Source: Unio delphinus
Lineage: Eukaryota > Mollusca > Bivalvia > Unionida > Unionidae
DNA: 64,000 nucleotides
Reading direction: 5' to 3'
Assembly: GCA_029339505.1 (NCBI GenBank)
Contig: JAQISU010000094.1
Coordinates: 4,815,001-4,879,000, forward strand
Made by a program: the position numbers and the translations under genes. Position 1 is the first letter of the stretch; each line of letters opens with the position of its first letter. The notes below the pieces were generated by a model that was given only the letters and a program-made list of their open reading frames with translations, ran no database searches and was not told the DNA's origin. This document shows positions 25,763 through 37,571 of the stretch, in pieces.

Positions 25763-25774
25763 CCAACTGTCGAC

Positions 25775-26865
25775 TCAGCGTCGTATTTAAATACTCGTAG
25801 CTAATACAGTTATTGAAATTTTTAAACAATGGGTCCATCGTTTTAGTAAAGGTGGGAAGATAATGAAGACAACTGACTGCAGAACAAAGAATTTATCCAA
25901 CTAAAATACAACTGTTTTAAAAGCGTACAAATGAAAGGATATATCATGCAGATTTATTACCCTGCGTTTAAATTAAAATAGCTTCACGTGTATTTGGATC
26001 CTCTGTATTAAAACAAAACAATTATTTGAAAACAAAATATGACACTAGCAAAAGAAAATATTTGAATCATGTTTAAAATTATTTGACTGTTCTATCAGTC
26101 TCTTTACCACATTCTAAAGAATGCGTCAGAACTAACGTAACTTTCATTGTTACAGGTATGATTAATTCAAGGCGATTTGTTTCAACTTGATATTCATGTG
26201 TGTATGCCTCCACAATGGTATGAACCATTCATGTCATTATAAATTAAACATCAGTTAGTTTTCCACATGTACCTGTTTCGCCATAATGAGCAAAACCACA
26301 TAATCATTTTAAAATCTTAAAATACATTTCAAAAAATTGATTTGTAAAGTTTGTTTTGAACATCTTAAGAAATAATTTAATAACTTCTATTAATAATCGA
26401 CTTTAACACTTTTTAGCCGTGTATTCTGTATTAATTGATACAATTATGAGATTGGTGTACAACTTGGGATTCAACTGTCTGTATAATACATGGGGTTTGA
26501 AGATAATACCTTCGAGACAATACATTTTCTAACATGTTAATGTGAAAGTCTTTGTAATGACCTTTTATGGATTCTCTTTTCTCATATTCAATCTGATTCT
26601 CTGGTTTTTTGTTCAGAAATTTTGGAATACTCCATGTCGAGTATTGTATGAATATAATACTTCGTAGAGGAGATACAAGAAAAAACATTGATAAACGGTT
26701 ATATATAGATCAGGCCTTTATTTGCGGACACTTACTTGTAATTATTGTAATGATCATATTGAAAATTCCTTTATTGCTCGTTTTTTATATCTTCCAAAAC
26801 TTATCATGTTTGAATAGTAACCGAGTCCATTATCTGATAAAAGAGTCTGGAACAGTATGTTCTAA
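25775..26865. other. Unassigned AT-rich sequence
   Basis: The open frame at 26609-26896 runs into the 46 bp tandem repeat and is not supported as a gene. Confidence 0.4.
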
Positions 26866-27049
26866 TTTGTCTAGGCTTCTAAGTAACGGATATTAATGGC
26901 TAATTAATTAATTTGTCTAGGCTTCTAAGTAACGGATATTAATGGCTAATTAATTAATTTGTCTAGGCTTCTAAGTAACGGATATTAATGGCTAATTAAC
27001 TAATTTGTATAGGCTTCTAAGTAACGGATATTAATGGCTAATTAATTAA
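26866..27049. repeat. Tandem repeat, 46 bp unit, four copies
   Basis: Units start at 26866, 26912, 26958 and 27004 and read TTTGTCTAGGCTTCTAAGTA, then ACGGATATTAATGGC, then TAATTAATTAA. The third and fourth differ by single bases and the others look identical. Each unit contains the self-complementary TTAATTAA. Confidence 0.95.
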
Positions 27050-27940
27050 TTTGTTTGAACTTTATTTGCCATTCTATCTCGTCTGACAAAATATTTACAT
27101 ATCCCTCAATGAATAACAATTTCTTTCAAAATCTGCTAACACAAAGACATCTAAGGGAAGTACCATCTGAGATGGTTCAATTCTGCTGGAAGGGATTCCC
27201 AAGCAAAATAGATACCTACATAAATGAAACGTAAAAGAAAGAAAATATTGTAAGCACCTCGTTGCAACAATTAAAGCGTTAACTAGACAATACTGTATTT
27301 AATACAGAATAATCTATATAGTTCGTGAAAATAATATGCTTAAAATCGTTTACATTGCAAAATAGCTGAGATCATTATTGATTTTACGATAGATACATTA
27401 ATTCCCAAATGAAATATAGAGATTATGGCAAGCAATAGCCTGACGTGATCTTTTCCAAACAGGAGTTAAAAGTATTTTGCGGTAAAAATATATTTTCTCT
27501 ACTTACGAGTGGAATTCCAACGGTGTCAATAATGCAAACGTTGCGTTTCTTTCTTATGGCATGCGTTTTACTTTTGCGGCCAAAAAGTAACTTAATTCGC
27601 AAACATAAACATCACCTGAGAAGTTTAATTTAATTCTGTAATTACTGACTAATATTAAAATCACGGACTAATTAGGAAACTGTTATCACAGAAACAGATA
27701 TTAGCATAATGAAATTGAACAAAATGGGTTTCACCAAATTGCAAAGTACACTTGCAGAGAATGTACATTCCACATCCAGCGGTTTGTTTTCCTAAGTTAA
27801 GACAGTTCGAATTTTCCTTTTTGATATAAAGTGGATTCTAAGAAGTATCAATTGTGGCAGTTTTAAAATCACATTGTTGATCAATGAAGCTTAAAGTTGG
27901 CCACATAAATTAGTCTTCCACTTTCTGGAAAATTCAAAAA
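27050..27940. other. Unassigned AT-rich sequence
   Basis: No feature is supported. Confidence 0.4.
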
Positions 27941-27949
27941 TGAATGCAG

Positions 27950-28352
27950 GTAGCACAGGTATCCTGGCTAGAGCGTACGCCTCAGATGCGCAGTTGCGAG
28001 GTTAAACACATTATGAATCATGTTTAAGGCTTATAAATATAGCAGTAATTTCGACAGGCGCTTAGTTTTATGAGGTTAGTGTTAACACTGGTCTGCGTGG
28101 TGTCAGGATAATGTGACTGGATGTGGCATGATGCGATCTGCTTGCGGCACGATACCCCAATGCTAGACATTACTATAAAATGCCACTGTGCCACTAGATG
28201 TCGTAATTACTATAAAATGCCACTGTGCCACTAGATGTCGTAATTACTATAAAATGCCACTGTGCCACTAGATGTCGTAATTACTATAAAATGCCACTGT
28301 GCCACTAGATGTCGTAGCGATATGGCTCAGAATGTTAAAGCTACGTTAAGAA
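27950..28352 (+). mobile_element. SINE-like element with internally amplified 37 bp segment
   Basis: A tRNA-like head is visible near 27955-28010 (TGGCTAGAGCGTACGCCTCA, then a weak B-box GAGGTTAAACAC). A body with GTCAGGATAATGTGACTGG follows, then the tandem array at 28169-28316. The tail GTCGTAGCGATATGGC then AATGTTAAAGCTACGTTAAG closes the element. The same tail phrase occurs at 29680-29730 and about 19573-19607, which supports a dispersed family. Confidence 0.6.
28169..28316. repeat. Perfect tandem repeat, 4 x 37 bp
   Basis: The unit reads ATTACTATAAAATGCCACTG then TGCCACTAGATGTCGTA. All four units appear identical, so the expansion is recent or homogenised. The last unit runs on into the SINE tail (GTCGTAGCGA), showing that the unit is part of the SINE. 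Confidence 0.95.
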
Positions 28353-28764
28353 ATAATTATAAAAACGACCACACAAAAAATCACAAAATTCAAGCTACAC
28401 ACGCCGTGATGTTTCCATTTAAAGGCAACTTTAATTTGATCTCTACCTTAAAATACTCATATGAGAAAGCCCTATAAGAATGTTGCTCAAAATTATCGTT
28501 TTACATACACAAATATAGCGTGCGCCTTATTCTGTTAAACAAAATATAATCTGAAAATCAGAATCAATTATGCTATTAATAATTCGTCTCCAAATACATT
28601 GTACAGGAACACACATATGGTGTCTAATATGAATACAATATACTATTCGTGACTACTATAACTCTTATAACTAAGTGATTGATATTTGAATTTGCTTTTT
28701 ATTTGCTTTTTAAATAATTAACAGATACAACCTGACTTGTTTCTCCTTTTCTGAGTGCTATCTG

Positions 28765-28766
<2 letters not shown>
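28353..28766. other. Unassigned AT-rich sequence
   Basis: No gene is supported. Confidence 0.4.

Positions 28767-28835
<69 letters not shown>
28767..28835. repeat. (AT)n microsatellite
   Basis: About 69 bases of AT. Confidence 0.95.
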
Positions 28836-28837
<2 letters not shown>

Positions 28838-28904
28838 TCATAAGCTATAAGTCATATCTTTTCTCTTGACCTCAATAATATCACAATTGGACACCTGCAT
28901 TTTG

Positions 28905-29200
28905 GAGCTGCCAATCTCTGACAAGATCTAAACTAAAAATCGATCTTGTGCTCTAACATAAATAAAACTTTATCCTTGTTGTTACGATTCATTTTATCAT
29001 TAAGTACATTTTCATTGATTAATTCATTAATTCATTCATTCATTCCGATTTATTTCATTCAGATTTCATTCTTACTCTTTTCTGATAGTACATATTATCT
29101 TGAATAAGAGACACCGTTCACATTGTCCTATTAACAAGACTGCTACATGGATGTAAAACGAAAACATAATTTATTCATGGTTGATCGTTTAGCTGCCTCG
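28905..29200. repeat. Diverged duplicated segment (partner about 32690-32930)
   Basis: Shared order: a CTCTGACAAGATCTAAACTA-like phrase, a run of ATTCATTC, TTTCTGATAGTACATATT, then GAGACACCGTTCACA and a TGTAAAACGAAA-like phrase. Many substitutions separate the copies. Confidence 0.5.
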
Positions 29201-29462
29201 GGCCAAGCTATATAATTAAAAATGGGATGGTTGTAGTCTGAAGTCGAAGAAGGAGATATATAGCGCTCCATTGGATCCTTGAATTTTTCTGAAGTATTAT
29301 GGAAAAAAAAGTAAGCGTTATATACCCTAACAATATCAGTTTTAGAATAGAGCATTATATAGTAATAAATAGGAAAAAATCCCCCCTGCCAAGAGATCTA
29401 AAACGACATATGCATATAAAAAACAAGAATCATCGTCAAGATCGTTTTACCAAAAAATGCCA

Positions 29463-29608
<146 letters not shown>

Positions 29609-29667
29609 GAACACAACTAGATTCGATATTCCTTTGATTTTCTGCTGTATATGTATATGTATAAACT

Positions 29668-29750
29668 GCCTCACTGCAGACATCGTAGCAATATGACTGA
29701 ACAATTGTTAAAGCTACGTTAAAAATCTTAATTAAACAAACAAATCAAAA
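29668..29750 (+). mobile_element. SINE tail fragment
   Basis: GACATCGTAGCAATATGACT and GTTAAAGCTACGTTAAAAAT match the tail of the element at 27950-28352, ending in AAACAAACAAATCAAA. The head is absent or too diverged to see. Confidence 0.55.
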
Positions 29751-29789
29751 GCCAGGAAACTAGACCATACGTATTAATCCTGAGCTCTT

Positions 29790-29990
29790 TTTTGCTGAAT
29801 GGAAATAGTGCTGATGAGTTGATGTCCAATAAGCCAGACAACTCAGTAATCATGTAAAGATTCTTATCGCCACTTTAGTGTACAGATGTGATTTCATAAC
29901 TCTCACTCCATAAGCTATCTATTGTGAAGTTTCTGTTGTAGAGGTTGTATCTACGCTGGGACACGTTTTTGCCTGACATCGTTACAATGT
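29790..29990. repeat. Shorter copy of the 16310-17480 duplication
   Basis: The two ends of 16310-17480 are joined directly here at about 29872. This copy either lost, or never gained, the 982-base central block. Confidence 0.6.
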
Positions 29991-31299
29991 TTTTTTTTAG
30001 TTGCAAAACAAAAGCAATAATTTGAAACAGTAGTTGTATATATTCGCAACATGTCATGTCGTTTAGCTCCTTTGTGATGATAATCCAAATGTAACTATGT
30101 TTTATTTGCTTTATGTTGAAGACGTTCAATATGCAATTGCATTGGACATTATAGGTCATGTCGCAAAAAACAATAATTCAAAATGTACCTGAAAATGTTT
30201 GCAATTTAATAATTTGACACATTTTAACTCCCAAACAGCATTCAAATTAGATATAACCAAACCAGATTCAGACACTAACGTCAAATTAATAAAAGTTATG
30301 CATATTCAATTTATTTTGTGTACTTGCCTATATTCATGATTCAGGGTACATGTTTCAATTCTTATCTGTTGCTTCATATGAAAGATGGATAGTTTCTATA
30401 TAAATAAAGATTTTGAAAATGAAGTTACGATCAGAATTTATATCAGTCGTCAGCTATTATGTGAGCGCATCTATTTATAAAAAATATTCATTGGAAATTC
30501 AAATTGCTCATTAACATTTTTGACTAAATCAATAATCTGTAATTTGTGAGGATTCGTTTAAAGACATTTTATATTATGTAATTATGATACATCAACACGT
30601 TAAAGACTATTGTTAGTTCTATACTTTAAGACTTGAGATAGAACATTCAGTATTATTTTGGGAGTTAATTCAAAACACAATACATGTCTATTGACGGTTC
30701 ACTGTGTACTCACAAGAAGTAATGTTTTTTCTTGTTTTTACCAAATTTGAATGTTTTGCTTTAATTTTTTACGTAGTTGTTTTACCATAGAGTCGTAATA
30801 CCATAAAAAACAAAGAAAATGAGCAAAACTAAGCACAGAAAAAAGAACATTAAAATATGCTGTTTTGTATTCCGTATACTATTTACAAAAGAGATAGGTT
30901 AAATTGTTATTCGTGTACATAGTTGTTACCTTCATATTACGCACGGGCCAAATGACACGCTCTAACGATTGCATACAAAAAGGGCAGGATTCCAGTTTTG
31001 GGCACAATCTATTTTGGTGTATCATATATACAGGAACCATTATGACAAGTCAAGACGTAGCCGCAATATTTTCCGCCATTTTCGTTTAAAAAGAAACGAG
31101 AGTTGATAATACATGTTTCAATATCATCCAAATAGCGAATTGCGACCTACGAAGACAACACTAAGCTCATCGATCCACTTCTTGCACTTCGGTTCCCTGT
31201 TTTCTGTGTTAATTCCTATAACTCAAGGTAAGACTTTATTTTAGTCATATATATCATTTTGGGATACGTATGATCATGTGCATTTAAGCTGCTTAAACC
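29991..31299. other. Unassigned AT-rich sequence
   Basis: No gene or known repeat is supported. Confidence 0.4.
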
Positions 31300-31680
31300 T
31301 CTTACGACCAGGAGAAATCTCGATCTCGTTTCTGTACGCTGTACGCTTTTAAATCATAAAAGTTTCCTTTATTGAAACGGTATTATATATGCATCGATAA
31401 GAGTTTATTAGCACGAGACGTAAACCAATACTTGAACAACGTAATATTATAGTTTTCCACGTAACTTCACATGCATTCCTTTGAATATGGTCCCGTGATA
31501 AAGGTGAGAATATACTCTTTCGTATTATTTGTTTGATCTTGTAACATGCATTCTCACGTTGACTTAACTCCAAATATAGAGTAATTATTCATATTTGTTC
31601 TGCAGAAAACATCAACATTTACCTCCATGTTCGTGAATCTGTACTGGTGCTGTTATTTATTTGATGTCTCTGCAGTTTAT
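31300..31680. repeat. Diverged segmental repeat, copy 2 of 3
   Basis: Counterpart of 17520-17890, sharing the order CTTACGACCAG, TTGAAACGGTATTATA, CACGTTGAC and TTTACCTCCATG. A (CA)n run follows in both copies. Confidence 0.55.
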
Positions 31681-31781
31681 GGTGGTATATACGTCAAAAT
31701 GAATCCAGCTGTATTTTGAACAAATATAGATTTGTACATGTATGGTCCGCCTCAGACAATTCCATTTGATACTTTCATATG

Positions 31782-31783
<2 letters not shown>

Positions 31784-31819
<36 letters not shown>
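31784..31819. repeat. (CA)n microsatellite
   Basis: A 36-base CA run. Confidence 0.9.
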
Positions 31820-31822
<3 letters not shown>

Positions 31823-32689
31823 CGCTGGATGCAACTCCTGAACCTTGGTAACATTGTCCAAGAGTAGTGTATTTTCACAAACACGTTTTACATACGTTTC
31901 CTGGTGTTTTCGTAAGACTTTTATTACTTAATATCCAACAAATTCGGAAAATGACTAAACACTATTCTTCACTCAAAACGAGTCGTTTTGTTCTTTCCAT
32001 CGTTAGGGCACTAATTGATCTGGAAAACATTTGTACGTTTTTTGTTTAACATTGTATCGATTTATGTCATCCTAGATGTTCACTGTAACATTAGTGATAT
32101 TAGATCATTATAAATGTAGTTCAGTGTTGTGTGGAAAATGTTGGAGAGACGGTGAATAGGATCATCAGATAGTATAAATATGTGATAATCATATATCGAA
32201 TCATTTTATATGCCATTAGTCATCAGCAGGTAAGGCTACCTTTATAGTAAAATAATCTCACAAATGAAACATTGCATAGATGGACAAAATACACAAGGCA
32301 GCAATGTTTAGAAATTTGAAATGGTTTCCACTGTCTGACAATATCCATGAAATCCCCTTTCCTGTCGAATTTGACTGACATTTACGCAAATATTGAATGA
32401 TCCTTACATAAATTGTAGCACAATATGAACCATGTATGTCTTGATTTCACCTCATATGGGTAACAAGAAATATAAAGTCAATAGGTTTTATATGAAAGTG
32501 TTATGTCTCATAAAATCATATACTTTAAGTTTTTGATAATTTTTAGACCTGGTTTAAAGTAGTTTTGTCAGCTAAAATTACTTGACGTCTTTCTCCTTTT
32601 CTGTACGGTATTTACAATTAGAGTTCGTTCCTGTTGAAGCATATATCTAAGCATATATCGTTACAATATAGGGACTATTGATCCCTACG
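31820..32689. other. Unassigned AT-rich sequence
   Basis: No feature is supported. Confidence 0.4.
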
Positions 32690-33160
32690 TTTGAATGTGA
32701 CAATCTCTGTCAAAATCTAAATTAAAAGTAGATCTTCTATTCTACCTGTTTTATCACAATATAATTTTCATGCATTCATTCATATTTTATTATTCCTATT
32801 TTACGATAGTACGTATTCGTTTGAATAAAAGACACAGTTCACAAATTCTTGGTTTAAGATTGCAACATAGAAGTAAAATGAAAGAGCATTGATGAATGGT
32901 TCTTTATTAAGTTTCTTCGGGTTGATTTAGTACGACACAAGAACAAAACTTGTTCAAAGTCATAATATAGGTTTGTCCCATGTACAATCACATGTATTGA
33001 TCAGGGATAATGGTGAAGTCATACTCATATATAGTATTAGATTTTTCAACGCGAATTATGATGTTGATTTAATTCTAAGCATTGTTTACGCATATCTTTT
33101 TGAAGAATGCACGAACATTTATCTCCATGTTTCTGTAATTGTGGTCTTTTTTGTCAAAAT
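32690..33160. repeat. Diverged repeats: partner of 28905-29200, then segmental repeat copy 3 of 3
   Basis: Positions 32690-32930 correspond to 28905-29200. Positions 32950-33160 resemble the 3' half of 17520-17890 and 31300-31680, with ATGATGTTGATTTAATTCTA and ATTTATCTCCATGTTTCTGT in the same order. Divergence is high. Confidence 0.45.
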
Positions 33161-33938
33161 AAAGATGATATACCATAGTAACACACGTAGATCATATAAT
33201 GATTCCATTATTTGCTTCAGTCAAAGAGAATAAAAGCTGAAACCTTGTCATATGTTCTATCTCCATTAACTGTCAATAAATAATCTTCCATTTAACTTGC
33301 ATCGATTCAACGCTGGAGATCGTGAGCTATGCAGTACGTTAATTACGACGTCTATAAAGAAGGTATGAAACTAGAATACGTAGGTAATGCATGGGTACTT
33401 CAAGATTTAATATTTATTTAAACAGCAATACATCATCATTTTAAGATGGAACACACATGTGTCAGCTTACTATTGAGTCGTAATAAAGTCTATACACAAC
33501 TTTGACAGTCCAATCATCTTAAAGCGATGGATTCTTCACATTCAGATTATATTGTAATCTAGCATTAATACGACAATTGTTTCAAAAGAATATGCTGTCT
33601 TATCAAGCAACAAAGGGAATTAAAATGTATTTAAGATCAGAATCATTAACATATATCATCTAAAATTGTTTTACTTCGTCTGCACACCTATCCGCAAACA
33701 CTGCTTTTGTAGAAAGTTTTGTCTTATTGGTAAAGTGGTGCGCATATAGCGCAGAAGGTAAAGTGTTCTTTCAAACCACACAATGAAATATTTCCTGGCA
33801 CTGGTAGGTACATTTGCCACAGCGGTTGCTTAGCCAATCATACTTGAGTAACATGGAGAGTGACCATTTCATTGCTTACTATCGTTCGGACTCATGCTTC
33901 ACATCTATAATACACATGCAGACTGAAATAGATGTTTG
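33161..33938. other. Unassigned sequence
   Basis: No feature is supported. Confidence 0.4.
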
Positions 33939-34175
33939 TTAGTGTCTGACTCTTTGGTCACCACTCAAACCAATCTTGGACTTCATACATCCTTTGAAGA
34001 TCCATCTTGCGATTCGTTCTTTGAATGTTGGATTAATCGCAATCAAATCATGAATGAAATCAATGTTTGCGCTTTGACATGCACGGATATATTTTGATGC
34101 TTGGATCACAAGGTCATGTGGGGAATACGCAGCATCAACACGATTTGCTGGTGCTTCACCGGATTTAGCTGGGTT
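33939..34175 (-). pseudogene. Unrecognised coding-like segment, 78 residues to a stop
   Basis: This - strand frame is open from 34175 (after a TAA) to TAA at 33939-33941 with no ATG near its start. It has a strongly protein-like make-up: it begins NPAKSGEAPANRVDAAYSPH, then DLVIQASKYIRACQSANIDF, then IHDLIAINPTFKERIARWIF, then KGCMKSKIGLSGDQRVRH. Mixed charged and hydrophobic residues in an amphipathic rhythm are unlike the low-complexity chance frames around it. I do not recognise the family. It may be an exon of a host gene, the C-terminus of a dead transposable element, or a pseudogene fragment together with 34221-34367. Confidence 0.4.
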
Positions 34176-34220
34176 TTAAAATCACGTCTTATATGAAGCT
34201 TTGTACCAGGCCTACAGTAA

Positions 34221-34367
34221 TTAAATACAGGGCTTTTTCACCAGAAAATCTACTCTGTGGTGTTCCTGATAGGTTGTTAATGTGGCAGTGACATCATCGC
34301 CGAAGCTTGTAATGAACGTAAACTTGTTTACTCCACACCGAGCAGAAAATGACTTGATTGCACATAA
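34221..34367 (-). pseudogene. Unrecognised coding-like segment upstream of 33939-34175
   Basis: This - strand frame is open for 48 codons between stops and reads CAIKSFSARCGVNKFTFITS, then FGDDVTATLTTYQEHHRVDF, then LVKKPCI. It lies 45 bases upstream of the longer segment, in a different frame. A shared ancestry interrupted by a stop and a frameshift is possible. No function is assigned. Confidence 0.35.
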
Positions 34368-34650
34368 TCAATTTTATGTACGAACTCGATTTGGATTTGC
34401 AATACGTGTTTTGAATGTGTTCGATATGAAGATATTAGTATTATAAAACAATTGTATTACCCAAAGGCATCATGGCAACACATTGATGTTATTGATTTTT
34501 CCGTGCACGGAACACCTGGGCACTGGGCAAAATAATCACGATACTGGAATTGAGTTACAAAAGACGACTGGGGTCCGACATGAACATATTATGTTAAGGT
34601 ATATATATTTACAAAATTATATCCTGGTTGGATGATTACATACGCCTGCC

Positions 34651-37571
34651 GTTTAATTGATTGATTAATTGAATTTTAACGGCGCACCAGCACTTTTAGG
34701 CTGTTTAACGCCATACAATAGGTTATATATTTCAAAATAAGAAAGGTTTAATATCGACCAGCGATATAAAAAAACATAATAGTTAAATATAAAATGGTAC
34801 AATGTTGGTAACAGCAAAATATGAAGCTTCCCAATCAACGGGAGATGTAAATGGTGTATGTTGATGATAAGATGTTGTAAATAAGAGGCGGTATTTGCAT
34901 TAGATAAAAAAGCTTTTAGGTGATGTCATACAAGTTATAGTTTAAAATAAAGATTTGCTTCCTTCAGGAAATCTAAAATACTAGTGATTTGTATAGTATC
35001 AAAAAGTTCCTTCATGTCATGTACATTATAGTATTTAGCACGCGTAGGTAGCATGTCGGAACACTCGGTCATAAAGTGCTTAACAGTGAATGGTTCATTG
35101 CAAGAAACGCACTCTGGTGGATCTTCACCTTTTAGCATGTGGGAGTGGGTAATGTATGTATGACAGATTCTGATTCTTGCAATGACAACCTCATCTCTAC
35201 GGATAGTTATGTAGGAAGGAGTCCATTCTCCCAGGGTTGGTTTGATGGCATGAAGTTTGTTATTGACTGCATCATCCCATAAAACCTGCCACTTCTGACG
35301 TTAATACTTTTTGATACAAGGTTTAAAATCAGTAAACTGTAATTTAAAATTCGATGGTTCTTGGGATAGAGCCATCTTAGCAGCCCGGTCTGCTTCTTCA
35401 TTACCTCTAATAACAATATGAGTTTTTGACGAGAATATTGACTAATAATGGATTATCCAGTATTCTATTGTGTAGCAACTGAAGCACTGATAATGAGTCA
35501 CAGAAGATAATGCTATTTAAAATGCGTTTCTCTTCCATAAATTTCAGAGCAAGGTCTATTGCTCTGATTTCCGCTGAAAATATGGACGCATTGTTTGGCA
35601 AGCGCACTTTGGTTATGTGTTTGCCACTAACGAAGGCTGCAGCAGCCGTTTCATCAACCTTTAATCCATCAGTATAAAATTTAGTGTAATTTGTAAAATC
35701 GTTGAGAAGTTCATGATAAGAGTTGAGGAATATGGCAGGGTTTGTCTCAGATTTATTCCCATCGTGTAACGTAAAAATCACTTTGGGTTGCTTAAGGAGC
35801 CAAGGTGGTGTTTTCGAGACAAACGTTTTCTGAACTGTAGAGAGATTACGTTTGATATTGTCAAGGCTGGATGATGTTCTAATGCCAAATGAAGGTATGG
35901 CATTTGGTTTATTTCCATATAAAGTTTTGTATTTTGGTTGAAAAACAGCCGAAAAAGCAGGGTTCAGAGGGTTTGATCTTAACTTAAGAGCGTATTGTGC
36001 AGAAAGCATTTCTCTGCGATGCGATAAAGGTGGCTCATTCGCTTCAGCGAGAAGGCTTTCACATAGAGATGTCTTAAATGCTCCTAGAGTGAGTCGTATT
36101 CCCTGATGATGAATTGGGTCAAGCATTTTCAAATAGGACTTCCTAGCTGAACCATAAACAATGCATCCATAGTCTAGTAGGGAGCGGATAAATGTTCTAT
36201 ACAAACTGAGGAGGAAAATTTGTATCAGCACCCCAGTCAGTGTGCGCAATTACGTTAAGTAAATTTAATGCTTTTAAGCATTTAGAGTTTGAATTCTTGA
36301 TGTGTGGTATAAAAGTCAGCTTTCTGTCGAAGATAATATCCAAAAACTTTGTTTCCTCAACAACTGGAATAAGTGTTCCATCCAGCGTGAGTTTAGGGTC
36401 ATCATGATGTCTTCGTAACTGACAGAAATGCATGCATCTGTTTTAGATTTAGAAAATTTGAAACGTTATTACTGGCCCAACTTTGGATCTTATTTATATT
36501 TTGCTGGAGTTGCCTTTCAATTGTTTGCATGTGTTTTGATCGATAACAAATGAAAAAATCGTCTACATATAATGAGCAATCTACACCGGGAGCTAAGCAC
36601 TTGGTGATGCTATTGATTTTGATATGAATTAGCGTCACAGATAAAATACTGCCCTGGGGCACACCTATCTCTTGCTGTTGCATATCGGAGAGGGTAGAGC
36701 CCACTCGTACTTTGAATTTTCTGTCGGAGAGAAAATTGGAGATGAAAGAGGGCAGACGGCCTTTAACACCGAGATCGTGCAGGTCATTTAGTATCCCGTA
36801 CTTCCATGTTGTGTCATAGGCCTTTTCTAAATCAAAGAAGACTGCTACTAAATGTTCCTTCTTGATAAATGCATCGCGAAAAAATGTTTCCAGTCTAACC
36901 AGATGATCGTTAGTACTACAACCAGAACGGAAGCCACTTTGGAAAGGAGATACTAAATTGTTACTTTCCAAGAACCATACAAGCCAAGAATTAATCATTC
37001 GTTATATTGTTTTGCACACGCAGCTTGTCAGTGCAATGGGCCGATAGCTGTTAGGATCTTCGATATATTTGCCTGGGTTGGGAATCGGTATTACTATTGC
37101 TTCTTTCCAGCTCTTAGGTACATTACCAGCAATCCACTGGTAATGTACTTTGTCAGGCCCAGGAGATAAATCATGGGCCTTGTCTAAAGCCTCCCTAAGC
37201 TCCAATAAAGAAAACAGCTGGTTATAGCTTTCCGAGTTCTTCGATGTGAATTTTAAACGTGACTTTTCTTTCTGAGATTTTAATCTTCGAAAGGTTTCTG
37301 AATAATTAGATGATGAAGAGTTTTTTTGAGAAACTATCGGCAAGAATATTTGCTATGCCACGTTTCGAACTAAAATTGATATTGTTTGTTTTCATGTGTC
37401 TAATATAATTGTGTTTCCTCTTTCCATTTATTTTTCGAATTGTATCCCAAATTTGTTTCATTGAGGAACGAGAGTTTAAAACCTGCCGTTTACATATAAA
37501 GTTTAAATGTTTAATCTTTGTCAAATCATAACATGTCTTATAAGCTCGAGCTATTGCATGTGAATAAGCTA
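34651..37571 (-). mobile_element. I/Nimb-like non-LTR retrotransposon, 5'-truncated and frameshifted
   Basis: Reading on the - strand from 37571: a linker region (37599-37306), the start of RT (SPGPDKVHYQWI and VIPIPNPGK, 37343-37002), then RT motifs in the frame 36998-36402. These are AVFFDLEKAYDT at residues 52-63, GVPQGSILS at 112-120 and SLYVDDFF at 142-149. A thumb region follows, then an RNase H domain in 36249-35407 with catalytic-type residues in FYTDG (D194), SAEIRA (E227) and FCDSLS (D251). A C-terminal CCHC knuckle CVSCNEPFTVKHFMTECSD lies in 35138-34935. The 3' end is TTAAAATTCAATTAATCAAT with TCAA repeats. Breaks: a TAA before RMINSW near 37000, two shifts near 36430, one near 36205 and one near 35415. 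No endonuclease is present. RT plus RNase H points to the I superfamily; the Nimb assignment is by general similarity. Confidence 0.9.

Noticed and set aside
26866..28316. CRISPR-like arrays at the 46 bp and 37 bp repeats
   Set aside because: Units are directly head to tail with no unique spacers, and the sequence is eukaryotic.
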